Part shown: one piece after another, positions 6,701-10,133 of the stretch
How positions within the stretch are numbered: the first letter of the stretch is position 1
Layout of the letters: each line of letters opens with the position of its first letter
Source: Halobacteriales archaeon
Lineage (GTDB): Archaea > Thermoplasmatota > E2 > JACPAO01 > JAHFTW01
NCBI GenBank assembly: GCA_020201445.1
Contig: JAIVGU010000195.1
Span: 1-10,133, forward strand
Length of the DNA: 10,133 nucleotides
Reading direction: 5' to 3'
Made by a program: the position numbers and the translations under genes
Notes under the pieces: generated by a model
What the model saw: only the letters and a program-made list of their open reading frames with translations
Database searches by the model: none
What the model was told of the DNA's origin: nothing

Positions 6701-9516
6701 TCACCGACACCGCCGGCAAGGCCGACCGCCTCGCCCTCGGCAGCCACGGCAAGGTGCTCTGGTTTGGGTATGAGGGCCGCGGCACGTACGACGACCCGCA
6801 AGGTGGAGTGCCCAAGGGCAGCATGAGTCTTGTGCCCCTCAACTTGGTGAACCTGAAGGAGCCGACGCTGTCGTTCAGCAGCTACTACGAAACCGAGGAC
6901 GAACGCGCCAGCTTCGACATCAAGAAGGTCGAGATTCTGGGTGATCATACGAAGACCGTCGTCGTGCAGGGGCTTGAGGGTGGCTTTGGGGCTTGGCGCT
7001 CGCAAGCCATCGACTTGCGCGAGTTCACGGACCAGATTGTCACGGTCAGGTTCACGTTTGATGCCGTGGACAACCAGTACAACGGTCACATGGGTTGGTT
7101 CCTGGACGACATCGCTCTCGGCCACGACCATGACACGGACACCTTGCCCGACATCCTGGAAACCAGTCGGTTGCAGACCACGATTCGCACGACCGAGACC
7201 AGCACCTTGGTGCCGCCCGGCACGGTGGGCAGCAGCTTCATCCTGAACTACGAGGCTCCTGGAGCGGAGGCCATCGTGGTGGAGGCCATCATCTCCTCCC
7301 AGTATTGTTGCGGGGAATTGGTGAGCCTGCAAGCCATCCCGGGTCCTGGCTTCACGAGTGAACCGGCGCGGGATGTGTTTTCCATCAATTTGGCCACTGA
7401 CCAAGTCACTGCGTGTGGCGCCACCAGCACTGCGAGTGGGTATGCGAAGGCGTGGTACGGCCAGCAGGGCAAGTACGTGACCGGCGCTCCCTACGGGTAC
7501 CCGAATCCGCCGTTGTCCACGACGCGGCCGGCACCCGTGGCGCAGCCCTTCAACGGCGACACGCATGGCGTTCGATTGCAGGTGGATGTGACGGATTGCC
7601 TGCGCACGGGCGCCTTGACCACGACGCTGCCGCAAGCCTTGCAGCTCAGTGTACAGGCCCGCAGTGATGCATCGGCGACCATTGAGGAGTTTCGGGTCTC
7701 CACGTGGGGTCGCACGAGCATGTTTGATGCGGACAGCCATGGCATTGGTGCCACCGATGTGGGGGGCCGGCCTGACAGTGTTGCCACGCGTGGCAGCGTC
7801 GGGTTGGACCTCAACGGTGATTCGGTGCCGAGCCGGTTCAAGGTGATGCCGGACTACAGCCCGGTCGTGCCAAGCATTTTCGTGGAGTTCCCCAGCAGCA
7901 CGGTCAACCGCGTCAAGATTGCCTTGCAGCGGGACGAGGCCCAGAAAGTCAGCATGGGCTTCAATGTTCCCGTGATCTCGCGGTACACGCGTGGCAACAC
8001 CCAAGACGAATGGCTGTTGGACACCAGCAAGTCCTTCCTCGTGATTGCGTCGTGGACCGATACGCAGCAGAACGCGGGCCGCATGGAAGTCGACTTCAGC
8101 GCAAATCGATTGAACAGCATTGATTTCCAGTTCGACACCGCCAGCGTGAAGGCCGTTGAGAAGTGGAGGTACGATGCTCCCTTGGTTCCTCCGAGCGGCA
8201 CAAACCCGTTCGAGGTCATTGTCGGGGGGCACGAATTGTACTCCGATGTCCAGGACCCTGCCAAATTGACGAAGATCCTGACGGCACAGCGACCCCTAGA
8301 CAGCGCCGAGACGTGGGAGTTTGGCAAGGGCCAGCTCATCGACTTTGCCGTCGACCACGTTCTCAGCTACCTCTCTTTGCCAGACACCATCATCGACACG
8401 CAACTGAAGGGGCATGAGAAAGCGACCTGTGTCCACAACGCTGCGTGGACCGACACGTGGCAGCACGTGCAGGGTGAGCGCTGCCTGGGCGAAACCGATT
8501 TGCGGTGGTACGATGGGTTGTCGCAAACGGCGTTGCTGACGGCTATTCAGAACGCCGCCGGCCCCAAGCTGGGGCAGGGCGCCTACCGCTGGTTCTACCC
8601 CGACCCCAACACGGGCAAGACAGTTCTCCTGACGAGTGACTACGCAGGGCGCTTCGCGGGAGCCTGGCAATTGGATGCATACCAGGACATGAACGCTCTC
8701 GCGGCGGCCGCTTACCCGGGGTTGCTGGGAGACCCCGTGGAGAAGAACACGCAGTACCTTGCCTCGGTCGAGAACGCGGTGGCGCAAACCTTGTACAACG
8801 CCGGACCCTACGACCACCGCTTGTGTCTCTACGTGTGCGGCCAGCCAGGTAACTTCACCAGCACACTGGTATGGGACCCTGCTGTTGCGCCCAACCATGT
8901 GAACCCCAGTCAAGCTTCGCAGGTGATGGGCTTCCAGGTCCCTGGCGGCGTCCTGAGCGCCTTGCGCGCGTACCAGTGGAGCATGACTCAACCTGGCAAC
9001 CATGGACTCGACTGCTGTGACGCGCTGGCCGGCCAGAACGCCTTGGGCGTCCACGGAATCCTCTACGCCTTCCGGTATGCACGCGATGATCCAAACGGCA
9101 AGAGACCTGAATTTGGCAATCATTGGGGAAGCGAGGACTGCCGAGACGACCCCGCGCAGCGCAAATGTCTCCATCCTGGATTAGGCAATGACTTGGGGCA
9201 TAGCATCGTGGGCGAGGCCGCTCCGTTCACGATGACGTGGTCGGCAGTTGGGGAACCTACGCTCACCGACAACGTGGGTGTGTCGGGTGTGTACCGTGAC
9301 CCCGGCAAGAATGCCGCCTGGAACGAGGCGCTTGAACGAACACTCGGATTGCCGACGACGGACTTGGGCAAGGACTTCGCCACCCAAGCCCTTGACAGCG
9401 CTCTCGTGGGTTCGCAGCGGGCCATCGTGTCGTTTGACGCCTGGGGCTACAACCCTGCCAAGCCCTCCTCCGGCACGAGTCCATCCGCAGGCTTCAACCA
9501 GTACTACGCCTCCTGA
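637..9516 (+). CDS. Giant secreted mosaic surface protein (repeats, beta-propeller, PKD, jelly roll)
   Basis: This frame encodes 2959 residues and is probably exported through Sec to the cell surface or medium. Residues 1-26 are a signal peptide with an S-G-A cleavage site. Then come a proline-rich segment (27-120), an acidic loop DVDGDGIPNPLD (140), and a sequon-rich domain with eight N-X-T sites (130-464). An alanine-rich helical stretch (410-540) precedes tandem GDDTY repeats (about 549-750) and an FG-GAP-like DINLDGAMDL loop (935). Next are a probable seven-bladed propeller (966-1274), PKD with WDWGDG (1315), a PPC-like sandwich (1367-1485), a second PKD with NWGDG (1519), FN3/Ig-like sandwiches (1578-1990), and a MAM-like jelly roll (1992-2163). 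About 784 C-terminal residues are unassigned. No protease or glycosidase motif and no C-terminal anchor are evident. Adhesion or scaffolding is my inference. ATG 637 is preferred because it opens the signal peptide, has GTGA upstream and forms an ATGA overlap with the preceding stop. The in-frame ATG 529 would add 36 Arg-rich residues ahead of the signal peptide. Confidence 0.93.
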   Translation: MTRLQFANLALALMFCLTLLPTPSGAQIEIRPPVQGSIDCKRDEVGKLIHPPNPPIQTPQPISYITGPLPKTPSPNIVTDVVDQYCQKPQPGPQTYCPPTCPPPQPSRVQPLFPAPASTGNRILESIATNTTIPLDSRNDVDGDGIPNPLDAVNLASEANANTTTGDYLSFTDGLPQAGFAILIEPSHHEAQLVVADPTSTLPTLANLTSDMTAQQALNLIQSLQGIQARNAFANVLHDGMSIKHTPIVPEAPWNQTLTWSTTLPADGSWLLIHTDPTRLLDLTLAGNPVSLAARAASHFSSTLNSTDYRWQFLNLHSDSSFCYDPATAHNGTDCTGNQWPGWIRAYSGQAAYTLDAVRSGLATGTIPLTTLLPPATQKVVGESCPTGTVGFLLNGQGVCIPLDCPLDAPLSMSLGELESSIGMASLLTAQQASQANLTLPTTLPASIHATPQEAAAELAARHNVTLPPSALASFAALTAPEASALAHLLDAFMDFEDATHAAYQNQDVDYGLIYAARNRFMLSIPEFAKTTSPVSQPPGLDACPAFALDLAGTDTTYTTNCALVVDVGGNDAYQNNAGGSSLSAPYCAALTVTSAAAAAAVIDLAGNDAYSSRGCGVNGGGYNGVGFLLDAAGDDTYPSGSLATNGGGQLGAGFLLDVAGDDTYTAQDGGTNGGAWAGFGVLLDRAGDDTYTATGYGGNGGGYTAGSGLLVDLDGDDTYTATDHGANGAGEGGIGLLLDVNGVDEYADNNGGTGVDKTVAPKGTGAQIDVAPCSLLANSPQSEHAASAAPASLYHVKLPLMDPESSWQVLGNQSYAFPTGVGIDYTLDAVGVVSQASMVTQVADSMLSNATNGLRAASQRLFKFQGAYYSMPASPRSLTSVRLGIQSIDGNEAAQTFLVDGKRIHDLLDLRGNDTLVVRIDDAHKAGFEWVATDINLDGAMDLIVKIPHFSAAWLTLSNSNTDVDFLQVKMTSDTTGWIAGAAGAVYRYDSGALTRYDVYGTGGSIRSDQRTFGLSVKDDTDFYVAGGCSSDSLPFIAHYHSSTHSQGAFTLMPVPSDLSCGNSLAAVWVNPTGTVGYAGGRGGIWLRYDGTSWSRATSPTRCDIQAIQFDAYGHGLVALFSGYYCSTTGSILSYDGTTFSNIADASTQGITTGILGPTEFWATGVACQTDHHWDICSREDRGILQLVSGTWKRSTESGAPNNPMTGVDKATATSLWFVGSASCGCAKISNRNAGTWTSVPLSDSLPGLDDVSFGSSFVGLAVGYSGAIMQFEEYASPVPAGTLSSLTTDTVNSITGDGSGSSTPTGGSLTHYWDWGDGTYSTGATASHRYNSISVPGTFTVTYKVVDTKTQRSATQTWPVTVDALSFTLGSTVSDYIFGEPGTGAAIYYKIPAIGSDRAVAITVPTTRNFALGASLDQGPPAPGMYYNSGTWPRSVQGSSASDGITGKIPAGKTLYFAVERPGAWAHTWYTSYTVTVTQVTPPGNPTTTLGAGLQHRSVYFDAATPAGTRPTRLVVNWGDGATENYPNCACFYQGTQNHPDHTYAQTGAYTVTLSTLDDTGQSASITRAITVYDNPRATATGADSINAVQATLHGHLGVLGGPTDGSYTVTAWYVVFTGYNRVATGPAMVMSSTADLPAWTVTGLTSGASYYYQVTVASPFTPVENTWSNAQVFQTNSPLTITPVISGNAAVNLGGQSSLSLTASASSALDVAYLVTWDTGMPEVRYPPANDPAPYRPWNQAVTATTTYAFAGTHLVSVRLQDSASARSNPTTANAVVNGAGPVSSFSGTNDATTVTLSAGVGSLAMPASTQMHFSIQDPVTNVWTNSSWVTNPTSPQTWQTGALDAAKTYPARVEFRTTGTPTQTWSTAVGSYLMAHPNRFPVLQATTTPVSINYLDSVRFAVTYSDAEGDAPRNSPGALANPVLVFNGATYSMIGSGASYASGVEYFYMVPASSIPADRNLQPEFKAWDQYGRLVSTKGAPIVSLNPYAVNLNFEGDNVNGPAKGTVPSGEALNLWHVTDTAGKADRLALGSHGKVLWFGYEGRGTYDDPQGGVPKGSMSLVPLNLVNLKEPTLSFSSYYETEDERASFDIKKVEILGDHTKTVVVQGLEGGFGAWRSQAIDLREFTDQIVTVRFTFDAVDNQYNGHMGWFLDDIALGHDHDTDTLPDILETSRLQTTIRTTETSTLVPPGTVGSSFILNYEAPGAEAIVVEAIISSQYCCGELVSLQAIPGPGFTSEPARDVFSINLATDQVTACGATSTASGYAKAWYGQQGKYVTGAPYGYPNPPLSTTRPAPVAQPFNGDTHGVRLQVDVTDCLRTGALTTTLPQALQLSVQARSDASATIEEFRVSTWGRTSMFDADSHGIGATDVGGRPDSVATRGSVGLDLNGDSVPSRFKVMPDYSPVVPSIFVEFPSSTVNRVKIALQRDEAQKVSMGFNVPVISRYTRGNTQDEWLLDTSKSFLVIASWTDTQQNAGRMEVDFSANRLNSIDFQFDTASVKAVEKWRYDAPLVPPSGTNPFEVIVGGHELYSDVQDPAKLTKILTAQRPLDSAETWEFGKGQLIDFAVDHVLSYLSLPDTIIDTQLKGHEKATCVHNAAWTDTWQHVQGERCLGETDLRWYDGLSQTALLTAIQNAAGPKLGQGAYRWFYPDPNTGKTVLLTSDYAGRFAGAWQLDAYQDMNALAAAAYPGLLGDPVEKNTQYLASVENAVAQTLYNAGPYDHRLCLYVCGQPGNFTSTLVWDPAVAPNHVNPSQASQVMGFQVPGGVLSALRAYQWSMTQPGNHGLDCCDALAGQNALGVHGILYAFRYARDDPNGKRPEFGNHWGSEDCRDDPAQRKCLHPGLGNDLGHSIVGEAAPFTMTWSAVGEPTLTDNVGVSGVYRDPGKNAAWNEALERTLGLPTTDLGKDFATQALDSALVGSQRAIVSFDAWGYNPAKPSSGTSPSAGFNQYYAS
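1024..2034 (+). other. Sequon-rich N-terminal domain of the giant protein
   Basis: Residues 130-464 hold eight N-X-T sequons, at Asn 130, 162, 207, 255, 305, 331, 437 and 464, all with Thr rather than Ser in the third position. The acidic loop at residues 140-150 resembles a thrombospondin type 3 or dockerin-like calcium site. I recognise no fold in the rest. If the host N-glycosylates surface proteins, this part would be the main glycan carrier. Confidence 0.5.
2281..2880 (+). repeat. Tandem 81-bp repeats encoding 27-residue GDDTY units
   Basis: The G-[DN]-D-[TA]-Y core or a variant starts at 2344, 2455, 2536, 2617, 2698, 2782 and 2863, with a degenerate copy at 2293. From 2455 onward the steps are 81, 81, 81, 84 and 81 bp. 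The unit reads roughly (L/V)LLDxAGDDTYTAxxxGxNGGGxxGxG. Four copies share the identical 15-mer GGCGACGACACCTAC. Regular Gly and Asp spacing suggests a stacked solenoid (beta-helix or roll) with possible calcium binding. It differs from the nonapeptide GGXGXDXUX of RTX repeats. Confidence 0.85.
3439..3474 (+). other. FG-GAP-like calcium-binding loop
   Basis: Residues 935-946 read DINLDGAMDLIV, matching the DxNxDGxxDLxV loop of FG-GAP/VCBS-type propeller blades. It occurs once, so it may be a single blade or an isolated calcium site just before the propeller. Confidence 0.5.
3532..4458 (+). other. Probable seven-bladed beta-propeller domain
   Basis: Residues 966-1274 contain seven similar segments of about 35-50 residues. 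Each has a hydrophobic strand, then a (Y/F/A)xxG strand and often a xxYDG-x-(S/T)W turn. Clear examples are WIAGAAGAVYRYDSG, GYAGGRGGIWLRYDGTSW and GLAVGYSGAIMQFE. The pattern is typical of Ycf48/BNR-like propellers, used for ligand or protein binding. The count of seven is by eye. Confidence 0.6.
4471..4734 (+). other. PKD domain 1
   Basis: Residues 1279-1366 show the PKD signature: YWDWGDG (Trp1315 in the WDWGDG core), then an HRYNS turn and a GTFTVTYKVVD strand. PKD domains are extracellular Ig-like spacers or adhesion modules. Confidence 0.85.
4735..5091 (+). other. PPC-like beta-sandwich between the PKD domains
   Basis: Residues 1367-1485 have the hydrophobic pattern of a bacterial/archaeal pre-peptidase C-terminal sandwich: IYYKIPAIGSDRAVAITV, later IPAGKTLYFAVERP, then a YTVTVTQ end strand. 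The assignment is from pattern only. Confidence 0.4.
5092..5367 (+). other. PKD domain 2
   Basis: Residues 1486-1577 contain LVVNWGDGATENY (Asn1519), HTYAQTGAYTVTLSTLDD and a final ITRAITVYD strand. An insert with two nearby cysteines (NCACFYQ) lies between the WGDG turn and the HTY motif and could form a disulfide or bind metal. Confidence 0.8.
5368..6609 (+). other. Run of FN3/Ig/PKD-like beta-sandwich modules
   Basis: Residues 1578-1991 divide by eye into four modules. The first is FN3-like (LTSGASYYYQVTV). The second is a degenerate PKD (TWDTG at 1719, then YAFAGTHLVSVRLQD). The third is another FN3-like unit (LDAAKTYPARVEF). The fourth is a cadherin/Ig-like unit with VTYSDAEGDAP. The boundaries are approximate. 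Confidence 0.45.
6610..7161 (+). other. MAM/immune-inhibitor-A-like jelly roll followed by acidic loop
   Basis: Residues 1992-2163 carry the run expected of these carbohydrate- or protein-binding jelly rolls: an N-terminal NLNFEGD strand, WHVTD, LWFGYEGRGTYDD, LSFSSYYETEDERASFD, IDLREFTDQIVTVRFTFD and the closing GWFLDDIAL. It is followed at 2164-2175 by DHDTDTLPDILE, a thrombospondin type 3-like acidic loop that probably binds calcium. No catalytic protease partner is visible nearby. Confidence 0.6.
7162..9513 (+). other. Unassigned C-terminal region of the giant protein
   Basis: About 784 residues (2176-2959) match no family I recognise. The first half looks beta-rich, with a CC pair at 2224-2225 and an acidic DLNGDSVP loop at 2391. 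The final third is more helical and has eight cysteines, at 2598, 2616, 2730, 2734, 2793, 2794, 2835 and 2844. An even number suggests disulfides in an exported protein. The chain ends in a Gly/Ser/Pro tail with no hydrophobic helix, no LPXTG and no PGF-type sorting motif. Confidence 0.5.
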
Positions 9517-9519
9517 GGT
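9515..9519 (+). promoter_or_regulatory. Shine-Dalgarno GAGGT before the lipoprotein gene
   Basis: GAGGT overlaps the stop codon of the giant gene and lies 4 nt before GTG 9524. It is complementary to the ACCUC of the 16S 3' end and supports the GTG start. Confidence 0.55.
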
Positions 9520-9523
9520 CAAC

Positions 9524-10133
9524 GTGAAACCCCTCATCCCCTCCTTCCTCCTGCTCGCTGCGAGCCTGGCTGGCTGTAGCCATCCTGCTCCACCCACAGG
9601 GGCGCCGTGCGGAAACGACTATACCCTCGGGTGCGACGGCAATCCCGATGCTCAATATTTCCTAACTCACTACGGACTGCATCAATTCACGAATTCGACC
9701 TATTACTTCAGGTCATTGAGTATGAAGGATGGCTTGATTGAATGGCAGAATGAAAAACCCCCCTATGACCACTTTGAATTCAGGGGATACATGACAGGAG
9801 AATCCAAATTCCTCAACCACACCATCGACCAGTCGAAAGGCGGCGGCTACCCGCAGTTTTTTGGCCCACAACTTTTCTACAGTGTGACACCTTTTGCAGG
9901 CGGCCCGCGTGGGGTCGGGAAGGCGGACTACTTCAACACCACTTTCTATGTAGGGGACATGCTCACAAATGAACGCCGCGAAGTGAACGCAAATCTTCAT
10001 GGGGTTTTCAAGGCAGAGGGCTTTGACGGAAAATGGGCTCTCCTCGGCAACCAGCGCCTTAAGGAGAAGGTGCAGGACGATTTCTTGGCGCTCAACACGC
10101 AGACCGGACAGGTCATCACGCTCTACCAAGGTG
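9524..10133 (+). CDS. Lipoprotein, 5' part (runs off the window), function unknown
   Basis: A GTG-started frame stays open for 203 codons to the window edge. Residues 1-18 are MKPLIPSFLLLAASLAGC, a lipoprotein signal peptide with the lipobox LAGC and lipidated Cys18. A short SHPAPPTGAPCG linker follows. The mature part has Cys29 and Cys37 close together and then a beta-rich, aromatic-rich sequence (YFLTHYGLHQF, YDHFEFRGYM, FFGPQLFYS, DYFNTTFYVGDM) that I do not recognise. The start is fixed by GAGGT upstream, by the 7-nt gap after the giant gene's stop, and by the absence of another in-frame start before residue 67. Being in the same transcription unit, it could tether or assist the giant protein at the membrane, which is inference. 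From about 9650 its codons (TTT, AAT, GAA, AAA) are more AT-rich than those of the upstream genes. A shorter antisense frame at 9713-10129 has no signal and is not favoured. Confidence 0.8.
   Translation, partial: MKPLIPSFLLLAASLAGCSHPAPPTGAPCGNDYTLGCDGNPDAQYFLTHYGLHQFTNSTYYFRSLSMKDGLIEWQNEKPPYDHFEFRGYMTGESKFLNHTIDQSKGGGYPQFFGPQLFYSVTPFAGGPRGVGKADYFNTTFYVGDMLTNERREVNANLHGVFKAEGFDGKWALLGNQRLKEKVQDDFLALNTQTGQVITLYQG

Noticed and set aside
6403..8232. 609-codon open frame on the - strand
   Set aside because: It lies wholly antisense to the giant gene, has no recognisable domain, and is an expected shadow of GC-rich codon use.
9400..9516. C-terminal anchor or sorting signal on the giant protein
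   Set aside because: The tail is Gly/Ser/Pro-rich with no hydrophobic helix, LPXTG or PGF motif.
9855..9864. T-run (TTTTTT) as a terminator
   Set aside because: It lies inside the open lipoprotein frame and I saw no GC-rich hairpin before it.
9713..10129. 138-codon - strand frame opposite the lipoprotein
   Set aside because: The + strand frame has a lipobox, a Shine-Dalgarno site and operon spacing. The antisense frame has none of these that I could see.

Overview
The window is GC-rich and is almost filled by one head-to-tail gene row on the + strand. Four reading frames are supported. (1) The 3' end of an unidentified gene lies at 1-315, and its reading frame is doubtful. (2) A small secreted protein of 104 residues lies at 326-640. 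(3) A giant secreted mosaic protein of 2959 residues lies at 637-9516. (4) The first 203 residues of a lipoprotein start at GTG 9524 and run off the end. Gaps are 10 nt, a 4-nt ATGA overlap and 7 nt, so the row looks like one transcription unit with translational coupling. I see no promoter, terminator, RNA gene, CRISPR array or mobile-element gene.

The giant protein has, in order: a 26-residue signal peptide; a proline-rich stretch; an acidic DxDxDG loop; an N-X-T sequon-rich domain; an alanine-rich helical stretch; seven or eight glycine/aspartate repeats of about 27 residues around a G(D/N)D(T/A)Y core; a beta region ending in an FG-GAP-like loop; a probable seven-bladed beta-propeller; a PKD domain; a PPC-like beta-sandwich; a second PKD domain; several FN3/Ig/PKD-like sandwiches; a MAM/immune-inhibitor-A-like jelly roll ending in GWFLDDI and followed by an acidic loop; and about 784 C-terminal residues I cannot assign, the last part carrying eight cysteines. 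There is no C-terminal membrane helix or recognisable sorting signal.

The small protein and the giant protein begin with matching 26-residue signal peptides (12 of 26 identical, sharing LLPTPS-x-A) and the same GTGAACCC leader, so one 5' end looks like a duplicate of the other. The lipoprotein downstream suggests a membrane-anchored partner. Together these genes look like an envelope or extracellular surface system: a small secreted protein, a giant adhesive or scaffold-like protein, and a lipid-anchored component. This role is inferred from architecture only.

The organism cannot be fixed from the sequence. PKD/propeller mosaics, N-X-T richness and GTGA-type Shine-Dalgarno sites would fit a high-GC archaeon (for example Thermoplasmatota-like), but a bacterium with giant surface proteins is not excluded. 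Base and codon use changes along the window. The first third of the giant gene is strongly C-ending (Thr almost all ACC), the middle favours ACG, and the lipoprotein gene becomes visibly more AT-rich.
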